NCBI RefSeq assembly: GCF_049889055.1
Contig: NZ_JBLTWO010000004.1
Span: 62,001-126,000, forward strand
From: Rhizorhabdus sp049889055
GTDB lineage: Bacteria; Pseudomonadota; Alphaproteobacteria; Sphingomonadales; Sphingomonadaceae
Reading direction: 5' to 3'
Length of the DNA: 64,000 nucleotides
In this document: positions 32,043-39,668 of the stretch, piece by piece
How the letters are laid out: every line of letters starts with the position of its first letter
Numbering within the stretch: the first letter of the stretch is position 1
The notes under the pieces: model-generated
What the model was told of the DNA's origin: nothing
Databases searched by the model: none
Seen by the model: only the letters and a program-made list of their open reading frames with translations
Made by a program: the position numbers and the translations under genes

Positions 32043-33334
32043 TCGGCGGCCTCCATCAACGCCGCGCCACCGCGCTCCGCGATGCGGCGCTCGACTTCGG
32101 GACGGAAATGGCGGAGCAGGCCCTGAATCGGCCAGGCGGCCGCGTCGCCGAGCGCGCAGATGGTGTGGCCTTCGACCTGCTTGGTTACGTCGAGCAGCAT
32201 GTCGATTTCCTCGACCGCCGCGTCGCCGGTGCGCAGGCGCTCCATGACGCGCCACATCCAGCCCGTGCCTTCGCGGCAGGGGGTGCACTGGCCGCAGCTC
32301 TCATGCTTGTAGAAATAGCTCAGGCGGCTGATCGCACGGACGATGTCGGTCGACTTGTCCATGACGATGACTGCCGCCGTACCGAGGCCCGAACCGACGC
32401 CCTTGAGGCCGTCGAAATCCATCGGCGCGTCCATGATCTGGGCGGCCGGCACCAGCGGCACCGACGATCCGCCCGGGATCACCGCGAGCAGATTGTCCCA
32501 GCCGCCGCGGATGCCGCCGGCATGCTTGTCGATCAGCTCGCGGAAGCTGATCCCCATCGCTTCCTCGACCACGCAGGGCTTGTTCACATGGCCCGAGATC
32601 TGGAACAGCTTGGTGCCTTTGTTGCCTTCGCGGCCGATCCCCGCGAACCAGCTCGCGCCGCGCCGCAGGATCGTCGGGGCAACCGCGATCGACTCGACAT
32701 TGTTGACCGTGGTCGGGCAGCCATAGAGGCCGGCACCCGCCGGGAAGGGCGGCTTCAGGCGCGGCTGGCCCTTCTTGCCCTCGAGGCTTTCGATCTGCGC
32801 GGTTTCCTCGCCGCAGATATAGGCGCCCGCGCCGCGATGGACGAAGACGTCGAAATCATAGCCCGAGCCGGCGGCATTCTTGCCGAGCAGGCCGGCGGCA
32901 TAGGCTTCCTCGACGGCGGCGAAGAGCACCTTCGCCTCGTAGATGAACTCGCCGCGGATATAGATATAGGCGGCACGAGCCCGCATCGCGAAGCCCGCGA
33001 CCAGCGCGCCTTCGATCAGCTTGTGCGGATCGTGACGGATGATCTCGCGGTCCTTGCACGAGCCCGGCTCAGATTCGTCCGCGTTGATCACCAGGAAGCT
33101 CGGACGGCCGGGCTTCGGCTCCTTGGGCATGAAGCTCCACTTCATGCCGGTCGGGAAGCCGGCGCCGCCACGACCGCGCAGACCCGAGGCCTTGATCTCC
33201 TCGATGATCTGGTCAGGCCCGCGTTCGAGCAGTTTCTTCGTATTGTCCCAGTCGCCGCGTTTGCGCGCCGCCTCGAGGTTCCAGGGCTGGAACCCGTAGA
33301 GGTTGGTGAAGATGCGATCCTTGTCGTCAAGCAT
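32039..33334 (-). CDS. nuoF: NADH-quinone oxidoreductase subunit F
   Basis: The 431-residue NADH-binding subunit carries GLRGRGGAGFPTGMKW (NADH/FMN glycine-rich loop), the FMN-site ESEPGSCKDREI and GAGAYICGEETAQIESLEGK, and the N3 4Fe-4S ligands in HESCGQCTPCREG with a distal Cys in HTICALGDAAAWP. ATG at 33334 is preferred; GTG at 33343 is possible. A 35-codon ORF ends 8 bases inside its start, so translation is probably coupled. Confidence 0.96.
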   Translation of the reverse strand: MLDDKDRIFTNLYGFQPWNLEAARKRGDWDNTKKLLERGPDQIIEEIKASGLRGRGGAGFPTGMKWSFMPKEPKPGRPSFLVINADESEPGSCKDREIIRHDPHKLIEGALVAGFAMRARAAYIYIRGEFIYEAKVLFAAVEEAYAAGLLGKNAAGSGYDFDVFVHRGAGAYICGEETAQIESLEGKKGQPRLKPPFPAGAGLYGCPTTVNNVESIAVAPTILRRGASWFAGIGREGNKGTKLFQISGHVNKPCVVEEAMGISFRELIDKHAGGIRGGWDNLLAVIPGGSSVPLVPAAQIMDAPMDFDGLKGVGSGLGTAAVIVMDKSTDIVRAISRLSYFYKHESCGQCTPCREGTGWMWRVMERLRTGDAAVEEIDMLLDVTKQVEGHTICALGDAAAWPIQGLLRHFRPEVERRIAERGGAALMEAAE

Positions 33335-33434
33335 CGAAGGCACCCCGAACAGGAAGCGCGGCTCCGGCAGGGGCCGGATGACCGAGGGAGAGGCCGGTCG
33401 GTGCCGGCACGGTGAAAAGGCCGATAACAGCCAT
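33327..33434 (-). CDS. 35-residue ORF bridging to nuoF, possibly a coupling leader peptide
   Basis: ATG at 33434 shares one base with the preceding 49-codon gene stop (TGATG) and the ORF ends 8 bases beyond the nuoF ATG. The product (MAVIGLFTVPAPTGLSLGHP and 15 more residues) is Pro/Ala-rich with no domain I know. Its geometry suggests that ribosomes finishing the 49-aa gene restart here and deliver to nuoF. It may have no function as a peptide. Confidence 0.35.
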   Translation of the reverse strand: MAVIGLFTVPAPTGLSLGHPAPAGAALPVRGAFDA

Positions 33435-33583
33435 CAGATCTTCTTTCCGAACAGCTTTTCGGCCACGAAATAGGCCAGCAGGCCCAGACCGATCGCGATT
33501 GCGACGCCCAGCAGTTTGAAGGTCACCTTTACGAGGATGACCGCCAGCACGACCGTGACGATGATCGCGATCAGCGCGCTCAT
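33434..33583 (-). CDS. 49-residue single-pass or hairpin membrane protein within the nuo operon
   Basis: ATG at 33583 overlaps the nuoE stop by 4 bases (ATGA). The product begins MSALIAIIVTVVLAVILVKV and continues with a second hydrophobic run, ending in a basic tail EKLFGKKI. It could be one long or two short membrane helices, with the positive end predicted cytosolic. I do not recognise a family. It sits between genes for two soluble subunits of complex I, so it is a candidate accessory or assembly peptide. Confidence 0.65.
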   Translation of the reverse strand: MSALIAIIVTVVLAVILVKVTFKLLGVAIAIGLGLLAYFVAEKLFGKKI

Positions 33584-34257
33584 GCGGGCGCATCCCAGCG
33601 TCCGCGATAGTCGTGATTTTCGCCGACCATCTCGACCAGCGTCGTCGGGCCGCCTTCGGGGCAGCTCGTCTGGCGGTCGATCTGCGGACCGATCTTCGGC
33701 TGCTCGCCGCGCGCGAGCGCATCAAGCACGGTCGTCATGCTGTCGAAGGTCAGATCCTCGTAATTGTCGTCGTTGATCTGGACCATCGGCGCATTGGCGC
33801 AGGCGCCGAGGCATTCGACCTCGGTCAGCGTGAACAAGCCGTCGGCCGTCGTAGCGCCCTTCTTCATGCCCTTCTTGTAGCAGGCATCGAGCACGTCGTC
33901 GGAGCCGCGCAGCATGCACGGCGTCGTGCCGCACACCTGCACATGATAGCGGCCGACCGGCGCCAGATTGTACATGGTGTAGAAGGTCGCGACCTCGAAC
34001 ACGCGGATATAGGCCATGTCGAGCTGCTTGCCGATATATTCCATCACCGGCACGGGCAGCCAGCCCTGGGTGTTGGTCTCGGCGCCGACCTGGCGCTGCG
34101 CCAGATCGAGCAGCGGCATCACCGCCGACTGCTGGCGCCCCGGAGGATAGCGGGCGATGATCTTCTTCACCTGCTCGGCATTGTCCGCCGTCCAGGCGAA
34201 ATTGCCCCAGCGGGCGCGGGTCTCGGCCTCATCGGGAATATGGGCTGCGTCAGCCAT
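33580..34257 (-). CDS. nuoE: NADH-quinone oxidoreductase subunit E
   Basis: The 225-residue thioredoxin-like subunit binds the N1a 2Fe-2S cluster through CGTTPCMLRGSD and CLGACANAPMV. The helical N-terminal part (YPPGRQQSAVMPLLDLAQRQ) is normal. A C-terminal extension of about 45 residues after the cluster domain (QIDRQTSCPEGGPTTLVEM) is common in alphaproteobacteria. Its ATG overlaps the NTF2-like gene stop by one base. Confidence 0.95.
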   Translation of the reverse strand: MADAAHIPDEAETRARWGNFAWTADNAEQVKKIIARYPPGRQQSAVMPLLDLAQRQVGAETNTQGWLPVPVMEYIGKQLDMAYIRVFEVATFYTMYNLAPVGRYHVQVCGTTPCMLRGSDDVLDACYKKGMKKGATTADGLFTLTEVECLGACANAPMVQINDDNYEDLTFDSMTTVLDALARGEQPKIGPQIDRQTSCPEGGPTTLVEMVGENHDYRGRWDAPA

Positions 34258-34592
34258 CAGCGCACGAACTCCACGCGCGACACCTTGTCGCCTTCGAAAC
34301 TGTAGATGCTCATCACCTCGAACGGCTCGGCATCGCTGGACCGGTACACCTTCTCGTGAAGGAGGACATAGTCGCCCAGCTGCTGGCCGGAGAGGATTTC
34401 GGCGCGGTTCTCGGGGAACTGCGCGAACATCGCCTTGAGCCCTTCGCGAACGCCCTCGCGCCCGTCGCGCAGCACCGCGCCGCGATAGCCGGCCTCGGCC
34501 GCATCGTCGGTCATCAGCGCGACATAGGCGTCGGCGTCCTGCGCATTGTAATGCGCGATCATCTGCTCAGCGATCGACAGCTTGCTGCTCAC
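34257..34592 (-). CDS. NTF2-like (SnoaL/steroid-isomerase fold) protein between nuoD and nuoE
   Basis: The 111-residue protein fits the NTF2-like fold: a helix with EQMIAHYNAQDADAYVALMTDDA (the cone-forming N-terminal pattern), GREGVREGLKAMFAQFP, then a beta-sheet ending SIYSFEGDKVSRVEFV. The GTG start at 34592 overlaps the nuoD stop by 4 bases, and its stop overlaps the nuoE ATG by one. It is not a classical complex I subunit. The fold accepts many small ligands, so function is unknown; assembly factor or small-molecule enzyme are both possible. Confidence 0.85.
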   Translation of the reverse strand: MSSKLSIAEQMIAHYNAQDADAYVALMTDDAAEAGYRGAVLRDGREGVREGLKAMFAQFPENRAEILSGQQLGDYVLLHEKVYRSSDAEPFEVMSIYSFEGDKVSRVEFVR

Positions 34593-35809
34593 CGGTCGCA
34601 CTCCCCGAACACGACGTCGATCGCCGAGAGGATGGCGGTGGTGTCGGCGAGCATGTGACCCTTCATCATGAAGTCCATCGCCTGGAGATGGCTGAACGCG
34701 GTCGGGCGGATCTTGCAGCGATAGGGCTTGTTGCTGCCGTCCGAGACCAGATAGACGCCGAACTCGCCCTTCGGGCTCTCGGTCGCGACATAGACGTCGC
34801 CCTCGGGAACGTGGAAGCCCTCGGTGTAGAGCTTGAAATGGTGGATCAGCGCTTCCATCGAGCGCTTCATCTCGCCGCGCTTGGGCGGCACGACCTTGCG
34901 GTCGAGGCTGGCGATCGGCCCTTCGGGCATTTCGCGCAGGCACTGCTTGATGATGCGCGCCGACTGGCGGACTTCCTCGATGCGGACCATGATCCGGTCA
35001 TAGCAGTCGCCCTTGGTGCCGACCGGAACCTCGAAGTCCATGCGGTCATAGACGTCGTAGGGCTGCGCCTTGCGGATGTCCCAGGGAATTCCGGCGGCGC
35101 GGATCATCGGGCCGGAGAAGCCCCAGGCGATCGCGTCTTCCTTGCTGACCACGCCGATGTCGACATTGCGCTGCTTGAAGATGCGGTTGTCGGCGAACAA
35201 CGACACCGCGTCCTCGAACAGGCGCGGCATGCGGTCGTCGAGCCAGTCGCCGATGTCGGTCAACAGCTTGAGCGGCACATCCTGATGCACGCCGCCCGGA
35301 CGGAACCAGGCCGAATGCATGCGGGCGCCCGAGGCCCGCTCGAAGAAATTGAGGCAATCCTCGCGGATTTCGAACAGCCACAGGTTCGGCGTCATCGCGC
35401 CGACGTCCATGACGTGCGCGCCGATGTTGAGCATGTGGTTGCAGATGCGGGTCAGCTCGGCAAACAGCACGCGCAGATATTGCGCGCGGATCGGCACTTC
35501 GAGCTGGAGCAGCTTTTCGATCGCCAGCACATAGCTGTGCTCCATGCCGAGCGGCGAACAATAGTCGAGCCGGTCGAAATAGGGCAGCGCCTGCAGATAG
35601 GTCTTATACTCGATCAGCTTCTCGGTGCCGCGATGGAGCAGGCCGACATGCGGGTCGACACGCTCGACGATCTCGCCGTCGAGTTCCATCACCATGCGCA
35701 GCACGCCGTGCGCGGCCGGATGCTGCGGACCGAAGTTGATCGTGTAGTTCTGGATCTCCGTCTCGCCCTTCTGGACCTCGGGAGTCAGCGTGTCATAGGT
35801 CGAAGCCAT
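34589..35809 (-). CDS. nuoD: NADH-quinone oxidoreductase subunit D
   Basis: The 406-residue 49-kDa homologue lines the quinone site. Motifs are FGPQHPAAHGVLRMVMELDGE, DPHVGLLHRGTEKLIE, LDYCSPLGMEHSY and the C-terminal DVVFGECDR. Histidine and tyrosine residues that meet the quinone head group are present in the first and third of these. ATG at 35809 gives the normal N-terminus and overlaps the nuoC stop (TAATG). Confidence 0.96.
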   Translation of the reverse strand: MASTYDTLTPEVQKGETEIQNYTINFGPQHPAAHGVLRMVMELDGEIVERVDPHVGLLHRGTEKLIEYKTYLQALPYFDRLDYCSPLGMEHSYVLAIEKLLQLEVPIRAQYLRVLFAELTRICNHMLNIGAHVMDVGAMTPNLWLFEIREDCLNFFERASGARMHSAWFRPGGVHQDVPLKLLTDIGDWLDDRMPRLFEDAVSLFADNRIFKQRNVDIGVVSKEDAIAWGFSGPMIRAAGIPWDIRKAQPYDVYDRMDFEVPVGTKGDCYDRIMVRIEEVRQSARIIKQCLREMPEGPIASLDRKVVPPKRGEMKRSMEALIHHFKLYTEGFHVPEGDVYVATESPKGEFGVYLVSDGSNKPYRCKIRPTAFSHLQAMDFMMKGHMLADTTAILSAIDVVFGECDR

Positions 35810-36588
35810 TACTTCTTCGCTCCGTCGCCGAGCGGATCGGCCTTGCCTTCGCCGGTCTGCCCCACATGATCGGTCGTCTTCGGCGTGGGCGGCGGTGCCT
35901 TGCCCTCGACCGGCTTGGGCGCGGTGCCGGCCGGAGCGGGCGCGGGCGTCGGCGCACCCGGCTGCGTCGCCGAGACCTTCTCGTCGCCGGGAAGGATATA
36001 GTCGGCGCCTTCCCACGGGCTCATGAAGTCGAAGCTGCGGAAATCCTGCGCCAGCTTGACCGGCTCATAGACGACGCGCTTGTGCTGCTCCGAATAGCGC
36101 AGCTCGACATAGCCCGTCAGCGGGAAGTCCTTGCGCTGCGGATGGCCGCGGAAGCCATAGTCGGTCAGGATGCGGCGCAGGTCGGGGTTGCCCTCGAACA
36201 GCACGCCGTACATGTCGAACACCTCGCGCTCGAGCCAGCCGGCGACCGGCCACAGCCCGGTCACGGACGGCACCGGAGTGACTTCGTCGGCCGCGACATG
36301 GACCCGGATGCGATGGTTCCGCGTCAGGCTGAGCATGCAATAGACGACCTCGAACCGCTCGGCGCGGTCGGGATAGTCGACGCCGGCGATCTCCATCAGC
36401 TGCTGATATTCCAGCTGATCGCGCAGGATCGTCATCGTCTCGACCAGGCTGTCGCGGGCGACGTGCAGCGCATATTCGCCGACGCACTGGCGCAGCTCGA
36501 TCAGGCGCACGCCAAGGGCGGCGGTCACCGCCTCGGCAAACCCGTCCTTGGCCGCGAAACGCGGGAAGGTCAGCGACGTGTCACTCAT
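35809..36588 (-). CDS. nuoC: NADH-quinone oxidoreductase subunit C with Pro/Ala-rich tail
   Basis: The 259-residue 30-kDa homologue shows the family signature EVFDMYGVLFEGNPDLRRIL followed by DYGFRGHPQRKDFPLTGYVE. After the usual end (RSFDFMSPWEG) come about 58 extra residues dominated by Pro, Ala, Gly and Lys, beginning EKVSATQPGAPTPAP. Such a tail is likely disordered. The gene overlaps nuoB by 4 bases. C and D are separate genes here, not fused. Confidence 0.95.
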   Translation of the reverse strand: MSDTSLTFPRFAAKDGFAEAVTAALGVRLIELRQCVGEYALHVARDSLVETMTILRDQLEYQQLMEIAGVDYPDRAERFEVVYCMLSLTRNHRIRVHVAADEVTPVPSVTGLWPVAGWLEREVFDMYGVLFEGNPDLRRILTDYGFRGHPQRKDFPLTGYVELRYSEQHKRVVYEPVKLAQDFRSFDFMSPWEGADYILPGDEKVSATQPGAPTPAPAPAGTAPKPVEGKAPPPTPKTTDHVGQTGEGKADPLGDGAKK

Positions 36589-37151
36589 CTCTCGAGCGTC
36601 CCCACGCGGCGAATCTTACGCTGCAATTGCATGATGCCGTAGAGCAGCGCTTCGGCGGTCGGCGGGCAGCCGGGCACATAGATGTCGACCGGCACGATCC
36701 GGTCACAACCACGCACGACCGAATAGCTATAGTGATAATAGCCGCCGCCATTGGCGCAGGAGCCCATCGAGATCACATATTTGGGCTCGGACATCTGGTC
36801 ATAGACGCGACGCAGTGCCGGGGCCATCTTGTTGCACAGCGTACCGGCGACAATCATCACGTCCGACTGGCGCGGAGAGGCGCGCGGCGCGGCGCCGAAG
36901 CGCTCGAGGTCGTAGCGCGGCATGTTGACGTGGATCATCTCGACCGCGCAGCAGGCAAGACCGAAGGTCATCCACCACAGCGAGCCGGTCCGCGCCCACT
37001 GGAACAGCTCCTCGGCGGAGGTGACCAGAAAGCCCTTGTCGTTGACCTCGGCCTGCAGCGACTTGAAGAAGTCGGCATCGGGCTGGACGAGATCGCCGCC
37101 GAAGCCTTCCAGCTTGTGCGGATTGCGCGCCGGATCGAGCGTCACTCCCAT
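36585..37151 (-). CDS. nuoB: NADH-quinone oxidoreductase subunit B
   Basis: The 188-residue PSST homologue holds terminal cluster N2. Its cysteines are in FGLACCAVEM, GTLCNKMAP, MGSCANGGGYY and VPGCPPTAEAL. ATG at 37151 (MGVTLDPARNPHKLE) overlaps the nuoA stop by 10 bases. Confidence 0.96.
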   Translation of the reverse strand: MGVTLDPARNPHKLEGFGGDLVQPDADFFKSLQAEVNDKGFLVTSAEELFQWARTGSLWWMTFGLACCAVEMIHVNMPRYDLERFGAAPRASPRQSDVMIVAGTLCNKMAPALRRVYDQMSEPKYVISMGSCANGGGYYHYSYSVVRGCDRIVPVDIYVPGCPPTAEALLYGIMQLQRKIRRVGTLER

Positions 37152-37519
37152 TCCAGGGCTCCCTTCTTCCACGCGTAGATGTAACCGATCGTCAGTTCGA
37201 CCAGGAAGATCATCATCGAGGCCCAGCCGGCAAAGCCGATGCCGCCCAGCGACACGGCCCATGGATAAAGGAAGGCCGCTTCGAGATCGAAGATGATGAA
37301 CAGGATCGCGATCAGATAGAAGCGCACGTCGAACTGCGCACGGCTGTCCTCGAAGGCCGGGAAGCCGCATTCATATTCGGTGAGCTTCTCCGGGGTCGGC
37401 TTGTGCGAGCCGGTCGCGCGTGACACGAGCATCGGCAGGAACACGAACGCGCTCGACAAAGCGAGAGCGACCCCCAGGAAGATCAGGATCGGTAGATATC
37501 CAGCGGCGACTGACGCCAT
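37142..37519 (-). CDS. nuoA: NADH-quinone oxidoreductase subunit A
   Basis: The 125-residue membrane subunit has three TM helices and the conserved loop LTEYECGFPAFEDSRAQFDV that changes shape during turnover; FDLEAAFLYPWAV lies in TM2. It is the first gene of the operon. A weak promoter candidate lies 45-75 bases upstream. Confidence 0.96.
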   Translation of the reverse strand: MASVAAGYLPILIFLGVALALSSAFVFLPMLVSRATGSHKPTPEKLTEYECGFPAFEDSRAQFDVRFYLIAILFIIFDLEAAFLYPWAVSLGGIGFAGWASMMIFLVELTIGYIYAWKKGALEWE

Positions 37520-37564
37520 GAACAGGCTCCGAGCAGAGGGCCGGGAATCCGGCCTTTGGCGCGA

Positions 37565-37593
37565 CCTTTAGGCGCGCCGCATGTGCGAAGCAA
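37565..37593 (-). promoter_or_regulatory. Possible promoter of the nuo operon
   Basis: On the minus strand TTGCTT and TAAAGG are spaced by 17 bases, with the -10 box 46 bases before nuoA. Each hexamer matches consensus at about half its positions. Confidence 0.35.
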
Positions 37594-37605
37594 GGTGTCG
37601 GGGAG

Positions 37606-37620
37606 TGAGAATGACTCGCA
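37606..37620. promoter_or_regulatory. Fur-box-like sequence upstream of nuoA
   Basis: TGAGAAT-G-ACTCGCA resembles a 7-1-7 Fur half-site pair; the right arm matches at 5 of 7 positions. It lies just upstream of the promoter candidate. Iron control of an Fe-S-rich complex is plausible but unproved. Confidence 0.3.
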
Positions 37621-37713
37621 AAAAGGTCAGTGATTCCCGCAGATTTCCGGGAAGCTGGTCCTTGGTGCAGGCGCGCACCCGCACCGCCGCCCACGAGCGG
37701 CGGCGCGACGCCC

Positions 37714-38538
37714 TCAAAGCCCCTTGACGCCCTGCGCGACGAGCTTGTGCAGGCGCGTGGCCAGCCCGTCATTGGTGGCGAGATATTCGTTGCGCTCGTG
37801 CATCCGGTCGCCACCGCGGAAATCGCTGACGAAGCCACCCGCCTCGCGCACCAGCAGGATGCCGGCCGCCACGTCCCAGATCTTGAGCTCCGACTCCCAG
37901 AAGGCGTCGAACCGGCCGGCCGCGACCCAGGCGAGGTCGAGCGAGGCGGCGCCGAAGCGACGGATTCCGGCGATCTCGGGCCCGACCTGGGCAAAGATGG
38001 CGCTCCACTTGCGGATATCGCCATGGCCGAGGAAGGGGATGCCAGTCGCGACCAGCGCATCGGCGAGTTCGCGGCGGGCGGACACGCGCAGGCGACGGTC
38101 CTGCAACCAGGCGCCCCGCCCCTTTTCCGCCCAGAAGCTCTCGTCGGTCAGCGGCTGATAGATCAGGCCATGGCTGACGTCGCCGCGCGCCTGGCCCGGC
38201 CGGGCCGGCTCCTCGACCGCGATCGAGATGGCGAAGTGCGGGATGCCGTGGAGGAAGTTGGTCGTGCCGTCGAGCGGGTCGATGATCCAGCGCGGCTTGT
38301 TGGGATCGCCCTCGATCTCGCCGCCCTCCTCCAGCACGAAGCCCCAGTCGGGACGCGCGCGCTTGAGCTCCTCGACCAGCGTCTGTTCGGCGCGCTGGTC
38401 GGCCATCGACACGAAGTCGGCCGGGCCCTTGCGGCTTACCTGCAGCTGCTGGACCTCGTTGAAGTCGCGGCGCAGGCGTGGCGCGGCCTTGCGCGCGGCG
38501 CGGTCCATGACGGTGATGAGGCCGGAATGGCTGACCAA
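37714..38538 (-). CDS. Inositol monophosphatase family protein (SuhB/CysQ-like)
   Basis: The 274-residue phosphatase has the metal-binding IIDPLDGTTNFLHGIPHFA, an upstream LEEGGE, the GIRRFGAASLDLAWVAAGRFDA motif and WDVAAGILLVREAGG. It hydrolyses inositol-1-phosphate or related sugar/nucleotide phosphates using Mg2+; some members (SuhB) also act in rRNA transcription. TTG at 38538 is chosen because GGAGAAG lies 4-10 bases upstream and it yields the common N-terminus VSHSGLITVMDRAARKA. It is followed by a 120-base gap upstream to efp. Confidence 0.9.
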   Translation of the reverse strand: MVSHSGLITVMDRAARKAAPRLRRDFNEVQQLQVSRKGPADFVSMADQRAEQTLVEELKRARPDWGFVLEEGGEIEGDPNKPRWIIDPLDGTTNFLHGIPHFAISIAVEEPARPGQARGDVSHGLIYQPLTDESFWAEKGRGAWLQDRRLRVSARRELADALVATGIPFLGHGDIRKWSAIFAQVGPEIAGIRRFGAASLDLAWVAAGRFDAFWESELKIWDVAAGILLVREAGGFVSDFRGGDRMHERNEYLATNDGLATRLHKLVAQGVKGL

Positions 38539-38660
38539 GATACTTCTCCGTTCGTGCCGGCCGGGCGGCACTGACTACGCGATACAGGGGCCCGCCGACA
38601 TTCGGGGAGGGGCCGATACAGGCGGGCCGGCCCGGAGACCGGCCGCGCGATCAGGCAGGA

Positions 38661-39224
38661 TCAGTCCGCGCGGCGGACATATTCCTGGCTGTAGACGTCG
38701 ACGACGATACGGGTGCCGCTGGCGATGTGCGGCGGCACCATCACGCGGACGCCGTTCTCGAGCAGCGCGGGCTTGTAGCTGGACGAGGCGGTCTGCCCCT
38801 TCACCACGGCATCGGCCTCGACGATCAGTGCCTCGACGGTGTCGGGCAGCTGCACCGAGATCGGGCGCTCGTCGTAGAGTTCCATGACGACGTCCATGCC
38901 GTCGTTGAGGAAGGCGGCGGCATCGCCGAGCAGATCGCGCGGAAGCGTGATCTGCTCGTAGCTATCCTTGTCCATGAAGGTCAGGTCCTCGCCCTCGGCG
39001 AACAGGAACTGGAAATCCTTGGTGTCGAGGCGAACGCGCTCGACCGTCTCGGCGGAGCGGAAACGGACGTTGTTCTTGCGCCCGTCGATCAGATTCTTCA
39101 TCTCGACCTGCATATAGGCGCCGCCCTTGCCGGGCTGCGTATGCTGGATCTTGACGGCGCGCCAGATGCCGCCTTCATATTCGATGATGTTGCCGGGACG
39201 GATGTCCACGCCGCTGATCTTCAT
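38661..39224 (-). CDS. efp: Elongation factor P
   Basis: The 187-residue factor has three barrel domains: a KOW-like N-domain with the modification loop HTQPGKGGAY (conserved Lys at the tip), an OB domain and a second OB domain ending YVRRAD-like with SGTRIVVDVYSQEYV. EF-P relieves ribosome stalling at polyproline runs, which occur here in NuoC and the lipoprotein at 15326. The modifying enzyme is not in the window. Confidence 0.97.
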   Translation of the reverse strand: MKISGVDIRPGNIIEYEGGIWRAVKIQHTQPGKGGAYMQVEMKNLIDGRKNNVRFRSAETVERVRLDTKDFQFLFAEGEDLTFMDKDSYEQITLPRDLLGDAAAFLNDGMDVVMELYDERPISVQLPDTVEALIVEADAVVKGQTASSSYKPALLENGVRVMVPPHIASGTRIVVDVYSQEYVRRAD

Positions 39225-39254
39225 GGTTCACCTGAGACTGAGGATTTGAAAGAG

Positions 39255-39281
39255 CCGGCGCGGCCATAGCCGCAGCGCCGG
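39255..39281. promoter_or_regulatory. Hairpin in the efp upstream region
   Basis: CCGGCGC and GCGCCGG (39255-39261, 39275-39281) enclose a GGC-cata-GCC inner stem, 30 bases upstream of the efp start. In the efp direction it is followed by CTCTTTC. It may be a leader hairpin or weak terminator; the remaining 200-base divergent region shows no other clear element. Confidence 0.35.
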
Positions 39282-39424
39282 AAAAGGGCAAGGCGAGTCC
39301 ATTATCCGGGGCTTCCCGGCAGCGGTCGTCAGGCTTCGAGGGGCCGGGACGAAGTGAACGAAAGGGAAGATGCCCGACGGCGCGGTACATTGCGGTTCAC
39401 CTGCCCTGCCGATCGCGCTACATC

Positions 39425-39655
39425 ATGCGGATGAATACAGTCTTCTTCATCCTCATCCTGCTCGCGGTGATCGCCACGGTCGTCGCACTGGTGCGGGGAA
39501 TCATCGCCTTCCTCAAGACGACGGAGGAAGACCTCAAGGCAGGAACGGTCAGCCGATCGGGCCTGCAGCAGAACAAGATGATGCGGATGCGCATCGCCTT
39601 TCAGGCGATCGCGGTGATCCTGGTCATCCTGCTGCTGATGATGAGCCGGTCCTGA
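39425..39655 (+). CDS. HIG1-domain twin-transmembrane small protein
   Basis: The 76-residue protein has two membrane helices (TVFFILILLAVIATVVALV and IAFQAIAVILVILLLMM) separated by a polar loop with QQNKMMRMRIAFQ, the HIG1/hypoxia-induced family pattern. Mitochondrial relatives (Rcf1) assist cytochrome oxidase; bacterial ones may act similarly, but this is inference. It lies 13 bases before the cobalamin adenosyltransferase gene on the same strand. Confidence 0.87.
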   Translation: MRMNTVFFILILLAVIATVVALVRGIIAFLKTTEEDLKAGTVSRSGLQQNKMMRMRIAFQAIAVILVILLLMMSRS

Positions 39656-39668
39656 GCCGCCCACTCCC

